A stretch of DNA of 64,000 nucleotides from Periplaneta americana (Eukaryota > Arthropoda > Insecta > Blattodea > Blattidae). Position 1 is the first letter of the stretch; each line of letters opens with the position of its first letter. The translations under genes and the position numbers were made by a program. Where the stretch lies: the NCBI RefSeq assembly GCF_040183065.1, contig NW_027185520.1:155406-219405 (forward strand), in the 5' to 3' direction. Under the pieces are notes generated by a model. The model was not told where the DNA came from. It searched no databases and saw nothing but the letters and a program-made list of their open reading frames with translations. Of the stretch, positions 29,035-39,475 are shown in pieces.

Positions 29035-31480
29035 AATATTTCAGTCTCTAATTCCGGAAATAATGGCCATAACGAGGAACGGGATGCGGCCCTGTATTCC
29101 ACCTTGACTTACTTCTTACACGATAGCATCGAATTCGCAATCGCGAACACTTTCTGATTTTCGAGATAAAAAGGGGAAGGGATCAAACCACCCTTCCGCC
29201 GCCGTTCTGGCGGCCATAACTCCGCAGTACTTGTGGTCACAACAAAGCCGATGAATGCGTTGAATACAGCTCGTCGAACTCTATCTCCAGTATAAAGGAC
29301 AACTCTCTATCCCCCTGCGTTTGGACGGGAGATGCTGGCAAAATTAAAAAAAAAATGGTCATTTTGACCATCCAAAACAGACTTTTCTCCACACAAGGAA
29401 AACGAAGGGGCTCAGAGGCCCGCCCTTTTAACTGTAGCATCCCCGCATCTTCGCCAGTAATCACCGCAAAAATCCGGCAAATCCGCCGTACTTTTTCCTA
29501 GCCTTAATTTTTGGGTACCTGAAATATTTCAGTCTCTAATTCCGGAAATAATGGCCATAACGAGGAACGGGATGCGGCCCTGTATTCCACCTTGACTTAC
29601 TTCTTACACGATAGCATCGAATTGGCAATCGCGAACACTTTCTGATTTTCGAGAAAAAAAGGGGAAGGGTTTAAACCTCCCTTCCGCCGACGTTCTGGCG
29701 GCCATAACTCCGCAGTACTTGCGGTCACAACAAAGCCGATGAGTGCGTTGAATACAGCTCGTCGAACTCTATCTCCAGTATAAAGGACAACTCTCTATCC
29801 CCCTGCGTTTGGACGGGAGAGGCCGGCAAAATTTCAAAAAATGGTCATTTTGACCTTCCAAAACAGACTTTTCTCTACACAAGGAAAACGAAGCGGCTCA
29901 GAGGCCCGCCCTTTTAACTGTAGTATCCCCGCATCTTCGCCAGTAATCACCGCAAAAATCCGGCAAATCCGCCGCACTTTTTTCTAGCCTTAATTTTTGG
30001 GTACCTGAAATATTTCAGTCTCTAATTCCGGAAATAATGGCCATAACGAGGAACGGGATGCGGCCCTGTATTCCACCTTGACTTACTTCTTACACGATAG
30101 CATCGAATTGGCAATCGCGAACACTTTTTGATTTTCACCCTTCCGCCGACGTTCTGGCGGCCATAACTCCGCAGTACTTGTGGTCACAACAAAGCCGATG
30201 AGTGCGTTGAATACAGCTCGCCGAACTCTATCTCCAGTATAAAGGACAACTTTTTACCCCCCTGCGTTTGGAAGGGAGAGGCCGGCAAAATTTCAAAAAA
30301 TGGTCATTTTGACCTTCCAAAACAGACTTTTCTCTACACAAGGAAAACGAAGCGGCTCAGAGGCCCGCCCTTTTAACTGTAGCATCCCCGCATCTTCGCC
30401 AGTAATCACCGCAAAAATCCGGCAAATCCGCCGCACTTTTTTCTAGCCTTAATTTTTGGGTACCTGAAATATTTCAGTCTCTAATTCCGGAAATAATGGC
30501 CATAACGAGGAACGGGATGCGGCCCTGTATTCCACCTTGACTTACTTCTTACACGATAGCATCGAATTGGCAATCGCGAACACTTAATGATTTTCGAGAA
30601 AAAAAGGGGAAGGGTTTAACCTCCCTTCCGCCGTCGTTCTGGCGGCCATAACTCCGCAGTACTTGTGGTCACAACAAAGCCGATGAGTGCGTTGAATACA
30701 GCTCGTCGAACTCTATCTCCAGTATAAAGGACAAATCTATATCCCCCTGCGTTTGGACGGGAGAGGCCGGCAAAATTTCAAAAAATGGTCATTTTGACCT
30801 TCCAAAACAGACTTTTCTCTACACAAGGAAAACGAAGCGGCTCAGAGGCCCGCCCTTTTAACTGTAGCATCCCCGCATCTTCGCCAGTAATCAGCGCAAA
30901 AATCCGGCAAATCTGCCGCACTTTTTTCTAGCCTTAATTTTTGGGTACCTGAAATATTTCAGTCTCTAATTCCGGAAATAATGGCCATAACGAGGAACGG
31001 GATGCGGCCCTGTATTCCACCTTGACTTACTTCTTACACGATAGCATCGAATTGGCAATCGCGAACACTTTCTGATATTCACCCTTCCGCCGACGTTCTG
31101 GCGGCCATAACTCCGCAGTACTTGTGGTCACAACAAAGCCGATGAGTGCGTTGAATACAGCTCGCCGAACTCTATCTCCAGTATAAAGGACAACTTTTTA
31201 CCCCCCCTGCGTTTGGACGGGAGAGGCCGGCAAAATTTCAAAAAATGGTCATTTTGACCTTCCAAAACAGACTTTTCTCTACACAAGGAAAACGAAGCGG
31301 CTCAGAGGCCCGCCCTTTTAACTGTAGCATCCCCGCATCTTCGCCAGTAATCACCGCAAAAATCCGGCAAATCCGCCGCACTTTTTTCTAGCCTTAATTT
31401 TTGGGTACCTGAAATATTTCAGTCTCTAATTCCGGAAATAATGGCCATAACGAGGAACGGGATGCGGCCCTGTATTCCAC
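28704..31480. repeat. Higher-order block, 6 monomers, copy 2 (about 2.8 kb)
   Basis: Tandem copy of the preceding 6-monomer block. It shares derived states with the second rather than the first 12-monomer copy (gagtgcg, six A in the A-run). This suggests the 6-monomer event followed the 12-monomer event. Similarity ends near 31,480, where cttgagttac and ataatatcga appear. Confidence 0.88.
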
Positions 31481-33299
31481 CTTGAGTTACTTCTTACACG
31501 ATAATATCGAATTGGCAATCGCGAACACTTTCTGATTTTCGAGAAAAAAAAGGGGAAGGGTTTAAACCTCCCTTCCGCCGTCGTTCTGGCGGCCATAACT
31601 CCGCAGTACTTGTGGTCACAACAAAGCCGATGAGTTCGTTGAATACAGCTCGCCGAACTCTATCTCCAGTATAAAGGACAACTTTTTACCCCCCTGCGTT
31701 TGGAAGGGAGAGGCCGGCAAAATTTCAAAAAATGGTCATTTTGACCTTCCAAAAGAGACTTTTCTCTACACAAGGAAAACGAAGCGGCTCAGAGGCCCGC
31801 CCTTTTAACTGTAGCATCCCCGCATCTTCGCCAGTAATCACCGCAAAAATCCGGCAAATCCGCCGCACTTTTTTCTAGCCTTAATTTTTGGGTACCTGAA
31901 ATATTTCAGTCTGTAATTCCGGAAATAATGGCCATAACGAGGAACGGGATGCGGCCCTGTATTCCACCTTGACTTACTTCTTAGACGATAGCATCGAATT
32001 GGCAATCGCGAACACTTTCTGATTTTCACCCTTCCGCCGACGTTCTGGCGGCCATAACTCCGCAGTACTTGTGGTCACAACAAAGCCGATGAGTGCGTTG
32101 AATACAGCTCGCCGAACTCTATCTCCAGTATAAAGGACAACTTTTTACCCCCCTGCGTTTGGAAGGGAGAGGCCGGCAAAATTTCAAAAAATGGTCATTT
32201 TGACCTTCCAAAACAGACTTTTCTCTACACAAGGAAAACGAAGCGGCTCAGAGGCCCGCCCTTTTAACTGTAGCATCCCCGCATCTTCGCCAGTAATCAC
32301 CGCAAAAATCCGGCAAATCCGCCGCACTTTTTTCTAGCCTTAATTTTTGGGTACCTGAAATATTTCAGTCTCTAATTCCGGAAATAATGGCCATAACGAG
32401 GAACGGGATGCGGCCCTGTATTCCACCTTGACTTACTTCTTACACGATAGCATCGAATTCGCAATCGCGAACACTTTCTGATTTTCGAGATAAAAAGGGG
32501 AAGGGATCAAACCACCCTTCCGCCGCCGTTCTGGCGGCCATAACTCCGCAGTACTTGTGGTCACAACAAAGCCGATGAATGCGTTGAATACAGCTCGTCG
32601 AACTCTATCTCCAGTATAAAGGACAACTCTCTATCCCCCTGCGTTTGGACGGGAGATGCCGGCAAAATTAAAAAAAAAATGGTCATTTTGACCATCCAAA
32701 ACAGACTTTTCTCCACACAAGGAACACGAAGCGGCTCAGAGGCCCGCCCTTTTAACTGTAGCATCCCCGCATCTTCGCTAGTAAACACCGCAAAAATACG
32801 GCAAATCCGCCGCACTTTTTTCTACCCTTAATTTTTGGGTACCTGAAATATTTCAGTCTCTAATTCCGGAAATAATGGCCATAACGAGGAACGGGATGCG
32901 GCCCTGTATTCCACCTTGACTTACTTCTTACACGATAGCATCGAATTGGCAATCGCGAACACTTTCTGATTTTCACCATTCCGCCGACGTTCTGGCGGCC
33001 ATAACTCCGCAGTACTTGTGGTCACAACAAAGCCGATGAGTGCGTTGAATACAGCTCGCCGAACTCTATCTCCAGTGTAAAGCACAACTTTTTACCCCCC
33101 TGCGTTTGGACGGGAGAGGCCGGCAAAATTTCAAAAAATGGTCATTTTGACCTTCCAAAGCAGACTTTTCTCTACACAAGGAAAACGAAGCGGCTCAGAG
33201 GCCCGCCCTTTTAACTGTAGCATCCCCGCATCTTCGCCAGTAATCACCGCAAAAATCCGGGATATCCGCCGCACTCTTTTATAGCCTTAATTTTTGGGT

Positions 33300-35879
33300 A
33301 ACTGAAATATTTAAGTCTCTAATTCCGGAAATAATGGCCATAACGAGGAACGGGATGTGGCACTGTATTCCACCTTGACTTACTTCTTACACGATAGCAT
33401 CGAAATGGCAATCGCGAACACTTTCTGATTTTCGAGAAAAAAAGGGGAAACACCACCCTTCCGCCGGTGTTCTTGCTGCCATAACTCCGCAGTACTTGTG
33501 GTCACAACAAAGCCGATGAGTGCGTTGAATACAGCTCGTCGAACTCTATCTCCAGTATAAAGGACAACTCTCTATCCCCCTGCGTTTGGACGGGAGAGGC
33601 CGGCAAAATTTAAAAAAATGGTCATTTTGACCTACCAAAACAGACTTTTCTCTACACAAGGAAAACGAAGCGGCTCAGAGGCCCGCCCTTTTAACTGTAG
33701 CGTCCCCGCATCTTAGCCACTAATCACCGCAAAAATCCGGCAAATCCGCCGCACTTTTTTCTAGCCTTAATTTTTGGGTACCTGAAATATTTGAGTCTCT
33801 AATTCCGGAAATAAAGGCCATAACGAGGAACGGGATGCGCCCCTGTATTCCACCTTGACTTACTTCTTACACGATAGCATCGAATTGGCAATCGCGAACA
33901 CTTTCTGATTTTCGAGAAAAAAAGGGGAAGGGCCATAACTCCGCAGTACTTGTGGTCACAACAAAGCCGATGAGTGCGTTGAATACAGCTCGTCGAACTC
34001 TATCTCCAGTATAAAGGACAACTCTATATCCCCCTGCGTTTGGACGGGAGAGGCCGGCAAAATTTAAAAAAATGGTCATTTTGACCTTCCATAACAGACT
34101 TTTCTCTACACAAGGAAAACGAAGCGGCTCAGAGGCCCGCCCTTTTAACTGTAGCATCCCCGCATCTTCGCCAGTAATCACCGCAAACATCCGGCAAATC
34201 CGCCGCACTTTTTTCTAGCCTGAATTTTTGGGTACTTGAAATATTTGAGTCTCTAATTCCGGAAATAATGGCCATAGCGAGGAACGGGATGCGGCCCTGT
34301 ATTCCACCTTAACTTACTTCTTACACGATAGCATCGAATTGGCAATCGCGAACACTTTCTGATTTTCGAGAAAAAAAGGGGAAGGGCCATAACTCCGCAG
34401 TACTTGTGGTCACAACAAAGCCGAAGAGTGCGTTGAATACAGCTCGTCGAACTCTATCTCCAGTATGAAGGACAACTCTCTATCCCCCTGCGTTTGGACG
34501 GGAGAGGCCGGCAAAATTTCAAAAAATGGTCATTTTGACCTTCCAAAACAGACTTTTTTCTACACAAGGAAAACGAAGCGGCTCAGACGCCCGCCCTATT
34601 AACTGTAGCATCCCCGCATCTTCGCCAGGATTCTACGCAAAAATCCGGCAAATCCGCGGAACTTTTTTCTAGCCTTAATTTTTGGGTACCTGAAATATTT
34701 GAGTCTCTAATTCCGGAAATAAAGGCCATAACGAGGAACGGGATGCGGCCCTGTATTCCACCTTGACTTACTTCTTACACGATAGCATCGAATTGGCAAT
34801 CGCGAACACTTTCTGATTTTCGAGAAAAAAAGGGGAAGGTAAACCCTTCCGCCGACGTTCTGGCGGCCATAACTCCGCAGTACTTGTGGTCACAACAAAG
34901 CCGATGAGTGCGTAGAATACAGCTCGTCGAACTCTATCTCCAGTATAAAGGACAACTCTCTATCCCCCTGCGTTTGGACGGGCGAGGCCGGCAAAATTAA
35001 AAAAAATGGTCATTTTGACCTTCCAAAACAGACTTTTCTCTACACAAGGAAAACGAAGCGGCTCAGAGGCCCGCCCTTTTAACTGTAGCATCCTCGCATC
35101 TTCGCCAGTAATCAGCGCAAAAATCCGGCAAATCCGCCGCACTTTTTTCTAGCCTTAATTTTTGGGCACCTGAAATATTTGAGTCTCTAATTCCGGAAAT
35201 AATGGCCATAGCGAGGAACGGGAAGCGGCCCTGTATTCCACCTTGACTTACTTCTTACACGATAGCATTGAATTGGCAATCGCGAACACTTTCTGATTTT
35301 CGAGAAAAAAAGGGGAAGGGTTTAAACCACCCTTCCGCCGACGTTCTGGCGGCCATAACTCCGCAGTACTTGTGGTCACAACAAAGCCGATGAGTGCGTT
35401 GAATACAGCTCGTCGAACTCTATCTCCAGTATAAAGGACAACTCTCTATCCCCTTGCGTTTGGACGGGAGAGGCCGGCAAATTTAAAAAAATGGTCATTT
35501 TGACCTTCCAAAACCAAAACAGACTTTTTTTCTAAACAAGGAAAACGAAGCGGCTCAGAGGCCCGCCCTTTTAACTGTAGCAACCCCGCATCTTCGCCAG
35601 TAATCACCGCAAACATCCGGCAAATCCGCCGCACTTTTTTCTAGCCTGAATTTTTGGGTACTTGAAATATTTGAGTCTCTAATTCCGGAAATAATGGCCA
35701 TAACGAGGAACGGGATGCGGCCCTGTATTCCACCTTGACTTACTTCTTACACGATAGTATCGAATTGGCAATCGCGAACTCTTTCTGATTTTCGAGAAAA
35801 AAAGTGGAAGGGTTTAAACCACCCTTCCGCCGACGTTCTGGTGGCCATAACTCCGCAGTACTTGTGGTCACAACAAAGC
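33300..35879. repeat. Divergent terminal monomers of the satellite array
   Basis: The last monomers have irregular lengths (anchor intervals 480, 454, 454, 480, 492). They carry indels not seen in the interior. Examples are ggggaagg joined directly to gccataactcc near 33,927 and 34,383, ggggaaacaccaccc near 33,446, and a duplicated ccaaaac near 35,509. Five consecutive monomers read tatttgagtc instead of tatttcagtc. Array edges are expected to escape homogenisation, so this fits a genuine array terminus. Confidence 0.85.
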
Positions 35880-36468
35880 ATGTTATTTAATATTAATTGA
35901 GTTTACTTGTACGGCAATATACTGTGTACTGATATCATACATAAGGGCTTACTTGTTTCTGACGATGGCTCCATAGAGCCGAAAATGTTCAATTGATATA
36001 TTATGTAACAAATATTGTATAATCAATATACTTGTTAAATACGGATAAGCATAGACAGCACATGATATAAATTTTAATTGTCACTAATAGTAAATTAGCG
36101 TATCGGTCCCATTATGCCTTTTAAAAATGTTTAAACTAGTTATAACATGTAATATTGAGTTGAGAACCTGAAGTTTACATAGCTGTCAACCTTAAAGAAA
36201 ACACAAATTCATTATCAAAATTGGTGTCAACTACATGTGTCCTGTCGACTACAGGTGCTCTTACATATACAGGGTGAACCATAAGTAATGTCATTCATTT
36301 AAAGAGGTTATTCTTTCACTTGTTTAAAACAAAAAACTTCAATACTATTTTGCTTCATTGTGCTGCCCTTCCGAGAAAAAATTAATTTATATAAAATATC
36401 TCTTAGCATATTTTGGGAAAGCTATTCAATTAATTCCCAATATGCTCAGTCAGTTGAAGAGAGGAGTG

Positions 36469-36470
<2 letters not shown>
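35880..36470. other. AT-rich sequence flanking the array, no gene seen
   Basis: No open frame or recognised element spans this stretch. It starts abruptly after the last satellite base. A short hairpin-bearing phrase (ctgacga, ggctc-cata-gagcc, gaaa) lies at about 35,958-35,981. A phrase starting acagggtgaaccataagtaatg near 36,270 looks like a dispersed insect repeat terminus, but no partner end was found. Confidence 0.5.

Positions 36471-36501
<31 letters not shown>
36471..36501. repeat. (TAA)n microsatellite
   Basis: Ten or so perfect TAA/AAT units immediately precede the RNase H LINE fragment. They could be the tail of an older insertion or the target into which the LINE inserted. Confidence 0.95.
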
Positions 36502-36503
<2 letters not shown>

Positions 36504-36656
36504 ATACTGAAACAATTGTCTTTAGAGACAATTAATATCAGGTACCCTCCACAAAACTGGCTTCATTTATACACCAACGGATCATTGATCTCCAGAGAAC
36601 AAGGTGCCGGTGCAGGTGTTACGTGCTGTCTCTTCTCTTGGGTATGGAACAACAAG
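36504..36656 (+). pseudogene. RNase H domain, N-terminal part (frame 1 of the broken LINE)
   Basis: Reading from 36,504 gives an open stretch ending at a TGA at 36,654. It contains RYPPQNWLHLYTNGSL followed by GAGAGV, the first beta strands of a LINE RNase H. The family motif is normally YTDGS with a catalytic aspartate. Here the codon at 36,576-36,578 is AAC, giving asparagine. The coding sense continues one frame away in the next entry. Confidence 0.85.
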
Positions 36657-37074
36657 TTTTGATGGAGAAATCATTGCAATAAGCGAAAGTCTCAGGAATC
36701 TTCTATGCCACATCAGTAAATTTAAAAATGCAGTTATATTGTCAGACTCCAAAGCAGCTATTCTATCAATAGTCTCTAAACACACACCTTCATCTCAAAC
36801 AGCAGAAATAACTAAAATGCTCTCTCAATTAATATCACTCAATAAAAGAATTGTATTCCAAAGGATACCATCCCATTGTGGAATCCTGGGAAACGAGAAT
36901 GCGGATGCTTTAGCAAAGAAGGGCAGCACTGCTACTTACAGACCTGTTACGAAATCTACGTATTACTCTGTGAAGAGATTTATTAAATCTACATACTTAG
37001 ACTTCAATAAACAAAATTTGATAACTCATCCCAAGGGAAAAAATGGAACTCTCTGCATCAAAATCCACAGTTAA
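36643..37074 (+). pseudogene. RNase H domain, central and C-terminal part of the broken LINE
   Basis: This frame continues the RNase H fold: FDGEI (second acidic residue), ILSDSKAA (third) and the IPSHCGILGNENADALAK block with the final His/Asp pair. The usual tryptophan before IPSHCG is replaced by arginine. The frame is open back to 36,604 through GTG codons, but real homology begins near 36,643, where the frame shifts. It runs out at 37,074 because a further shift near 37,035-37,044 moves the downstream domain into another frame. The fragment has lost its RT and endonuclease and cannot be autonomous. Confidence 0.88.
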
Positions 37075-37330
37075 TTCCCGATTTACCACGAAAATTGTCT
37101 GTAGCTGCATTTAGATTGGCAACAGGTCATGATTGTTTGGCCAAACACCTGCATAGAATTGGAATATATCAGTCCTCTAACTGCCCATTGTGCAACTCAA
37201 ACCAAGAAATGGATTCGGAACAACTCAAAATCTGTGCTTCAGTGGCTGGTCATGATAATATCTTTGAAAAATATTGGAGTGCAAGAGGTCAAATGACTTT
37301 ATTGTCAAAGGCCTGGCATCAGAAAACAAC

Positions 37331-37334
<4 letters not shown>
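37044..37334 (+). pseudogene. LINE C-terminal tail with CPLC motif
   Basis: Reading from 37,044 gives WNSLHQNPQLIPDLPRKLS and then a cysteine-containing tail (NCPLCNSNQEMDSEQLKIC). It ends HQKTT followed by a TAA that is already part of the ATA tract. Comparable zinc-knuckle-like tails follow the RNase H domain in related LINEs. The short distance from stop codon to microsatellite means the element has essentially no 3' UTR. Confidence 0.85.

Positions 37335-37386
<52 letters not shown>
37331..37386 (+). repeat. (ATA)n microsatellite, the 3' tail of the LINE
   Basis: About 18 ATA/AAT units directly follow the LINE C-terminal coding sequence. The long low-complexity reading frames seen here in both directions are by-products of this tract. 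Confidence 0.95.
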
Positions 37387-37390
<4 letters not shown>

Positions 37391-38058
37391 ATGTGTAGAA
37401 ATTTGATCCAAACCAATGGAAGCTTTCGTTCCGTAAATAAATTTTAAACCCTGCTGCGCTCTGACAACACTACAAAGCTGCCCAAACAGATGTAGTTCGC
37501 ATTTGCAACAGAAAAAAAGGAACATAACGCAATTGCTTTTAAATATAGCTCAGGAAATTTCATTTCTTGTACGTAAGTTTATCGAATACTACTTAAAAAA
37601 TTGAAGTGAGAGGTAACTATTTCTAACTGCCTAAAGAAAATGCTCATACTACGACAAAAGGATATTTTTTAAATCATTCATTACACTTGCATAACGTAAA
37701 ACAACCTTTTCTTATAGCTGTCTTCACCAAATGTAATTAAAATTAAGTCAAAGAGTTTCAAAATTAAATTCTTTCTACATCAGCATTATAAACAGTCTTT
37801 GTCGTTAGTGAAAATCGTGCTTAATATGCCGCATTATTATATTAGTGCCGTAAAATATTACCATGACAACTGAAACATCATGAATTCTATTAACGCATAA
37901 AGTTAACATTATGAAACGATTTGCCAGTGCTAAAATATTTCATATATCACACTTATCACAGCAAACTTTTTTTTTTCATATCTTACAAATGTGATGCCAT
38001 TTCTTTATTAATAATCTTTTAGAACACTGTCATGATACTACATTATGCAACGAGCCTG
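37387..38058. other. AT-rich stretch with no recognised feature
   Basis: I see no coding region, tandem repeat or paired termini here. Short T- and A-runs occur (for example at 37,970-37,979). Confidence 0.5.
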
Positions 38059-38115
38059 TAATGGTAGTAATTAAGACGCGAGTATGTTTTCATACGAGCG
38101 TCTTAATTACCATTA
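38059..38115. repeat. Foldback hairpin, arms about 25 bp
   Basis: The left arm (38,059-38,086, taatggtagtaattaagacg then cgagtatg) and the right arm (38,091-38,115) are near-perfect reverse complements with a very short loop. It lies just outside the inverted pair at 38,135-38,622. Confidence 0.85.
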
Positions 38116-38134
38116 TAGTCAAGTTTCAAACGAC

Positions 38135-38622
38135 TTTTTATGCTCGACCATATTTCTAACTTGAAATTATTCATAAGTATTCATGTTATTCTTATCTGAC
38201 TGAGAAGCGGAACTGACCTTGTGCAATACCTCGTAAATTGTGAGATGTGCGCAGACCCGAAAGTATTGATTTTTTCCGAGAAATAAATGTCGACATTGAC
38301 CTTGATATAACGTAGAGAGTAAAATAAACATTAATCTTGATATAACCTTGAAATTGAATTAGACATTGAAAAACGAGATGACAAATTGAATTTATTTGAA
38401 TATTATTTATAATTAACGCTAATTATTATAGTAACAGAACTAGTTGTCTTTCGATTGCATATCCGAGAATAATCGAGACTTGTGCTTTCATATTGCTACA
38501 ATGGTATTTTCTGATTGGTGGAACACCTGAACTTTAATGAATAGGTGTACTTTAATGAGGTCCATTAAAGGGCTGCTACCAGGTGTAAAATTACTACATT
38601 TCGGCATGGTCGAGCATAAAAA
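38135..38622. mobile_element. Candidate MITE bounded by 17-bp inverted repeats
   Basis: TTTTTATGCTCGACCAT at 38,135-38,151 is repeated as an exact reverse complement at 38,606-38,622. The ~490-bp interior holds no coding sequence but has a short internal repetition (ctttaatgaa and ctttaatgag near 38,533 and 38,551). No clear target-site duplication was found, so the true ends may lie slightly further out, possibly including the neighbouring hairpin. Confidence 0.5.
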
Positions 38623-38667
38623 AACATATTAAACTCATTATGTTATACTATTATTACATTATACAAT

Positions 38668-39019
38668 AATAATAATAAACTGTGGTGCTACAGCCTGTGA
38701 AGGGCCTGGACCGACCAGCCAGCTGTTGGCCTCACGCCCACATGGCGAAGCAGAGGTGGACGATCATCCAACCAGAATGGAGGTATCATGTGGTTAGCAC
38801 AATGATTCCCCCCAGCCGTTACAGCTGGCTTTTGCAACCGGATTTTGCTTTCTATCGTAGCTCCCCAAGTGCATCACGATGCTGGGTGGGCACCGGTTCC
38901 ATACACTGGCCGAAATTTGATGAGAAAATGTCTTCCCCCATGAGGACTCGAACCAGCGCACATTCCATAATGTGAGTCCCAGGCAGGATGCCTTAGACTA
39001 CGATGCCACAGCACAGGAC
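38668..39019 (-). mobile_element. Full-length tRNA-derived SINE (family A) with perfect 14-bp TSD
   Basis: Perfect duplications of ttacattatacaat flank the element at 38,654-38,667 and 39,020-39,033. On the minus strand the 5' head carries pol III box A-like sequence (38,991-39,008, tggcatcgtagtctaagg) and box B (38,944-38,954, ggttcgagtcc). A tRNA-unrelated body follows, and the 3' end is an A/T tail (ttattattatt) at 38,668-38,677. A second, truncated copy of the same head lies at 49,358 in the opposite orientation. Intact TSDs imply a relatively young insertion. Open frames across it are accidental. Confidence 0.93.
38991..39008 (-). promoter_or_regulatory. SINE internal pol III promoter box A
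   Basis: Box A-like tggcatcgtagtctaagg on the minus strand, paired with box B at 38,944-38,954. The spacing is tRNA-like. Confidence 0.75.
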
Positions 39020-39033
39020 TTACATTATACAAT

Positions 39034-39460
39034 TGTTCCATAATATAATGAAACCTCAATCCATCAGTTTTTTAAGGAACAGGGAATAAAAACGATAATA
39101 CCGGGAAACAATGAAAAATGACCGTATTTACATGTATAATCGACACAACAGTTATGAACATATTCCAGTGTTCTCTAGATATTTTAACTTGGAATACCCA
39201 CATAATCGATGCATCTAACTTTAAACAATAATCATAAATAATATGAAGTCATAATGAACGGGTCTCGTAATATTTCATGCTTCTTTCTAAACTCGTGATT
39301 AAAAATCTATTGTTTGCTTAAATACGGTATAAAATTAACAACTGAATGTTTAGTGATTACACTGAATACACCTTTATTAGAACATTATGTACACTATTTC
39401 TTGCAGAAAAAATCTGAAATAAGCTTTCGTGCACATTTTACACTTCAGATAAGAACGATA
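39034..39460. other. AT-rich stretch, possible degraded DNA-transposon end
   Basis: No coding sequence is seen. The first 70 bases (aatgaaacctcaatccat, then acagggaataaaaacgataa and accggg) resemble the reverse complement of sequence at 51,130-51,228, so both may be ends of one Tigger-like family. No paired terminus was found. Confidence 0.4.
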
Positions 39461-39475
39461 CCTACTGAAGTAAAC

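Larger units (their letters stand above)
1..35879. repeat. Satellite DNA array, monomer about 459 or 486 bp, at least 76 copies
   Basis: The motif tagcatcga (with rare variants) recurs 76 times, from 181 to 35,755. Almost all intervals are 458-461 bp or 482-488 bp. The long form carries a purine-rich segment (gagaaaaaaaggggaaggg then tttaaacca) between ttttc and cccttccgcc that the short form lacks; an intermediate form reads gaagggtaaccaacc. All monomers are in the same orientation. Conserved internal signals include ggtcattttgacc, ctgaaatatttcag, ttccggaa, gccggc and tataaagg. Short open frames of 60-113 codons recur on both strands, but they shift with single-base changes in an A-run and look non-coding. 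The array continues beyond the left window edge. It ends where acaacaaagc is followed by non-satellite sequence instead of cgatgag. Confidence 0.98.
36504..37386 (+). mobile_element. 5'-truncated non-LTR retrotransposon 3' end with RNase H domain and (ATA)n tail
   Basis: The segment encodes an RNase H domain followed by a cysteine-bearing C-terminal tail (motif CPLC). It runs almost directly into a perfect (ATA)n tract at 37,331-37,386. An RNase H domain plus a TAA-type 3' tail is known for I-superfamily LINEs (I factor and relatives), so that placement is likely. At least two frameshifts disrupt it, near 36,640 and 37,035, so it is dead. Everything upstream of the RNase H domain is missing. 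Its last ~110 bp recur in reverse orientation at 56.15-56.26 kb, which shows a family member is dispersed locally. Its TSD cannot be resolved because TAA repeats flank both sides. Confidence 0.9.

Noticed and set aside
33867..34208. 113-codon antisense frame, the longest in the array
   Set aside because: It arises from an edge-specific deletion that joins two segments of the monomer. There is no independent support for coding.
1..35879. Dozens of 60-113 codon open frames on both strands of the array
   Set aside because: They recur with the satellite period, shift frame with single-base indels, have no recognisable domain, and overlap one another on opposite strands. They are repeat-borne.
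1..35879. CENP-B box in the satellite monomer
   Set aside because: The closest candidate (acgaggaacgggat) has the wrong spacing between CG and CGGG and lacks TTCG. Centromere identity cannot be argued from this.
1..35879. CRISPR-like array interpretation
   Set aside because: The units are full-length satellite monomers with no short repeat-spacer alternation, in a eukaryotic context.
35961..36000. Functional hammerhead ribozyme annotated as ncRNA
   Set aside because: The core is imperfect and the outer stems are missing, so it is kept only as a low-confidence finding.
37225..37525. Minus-strand frames with runs of I or Y
   Set aside because: They are translations of the (ATA)n microsatellite.
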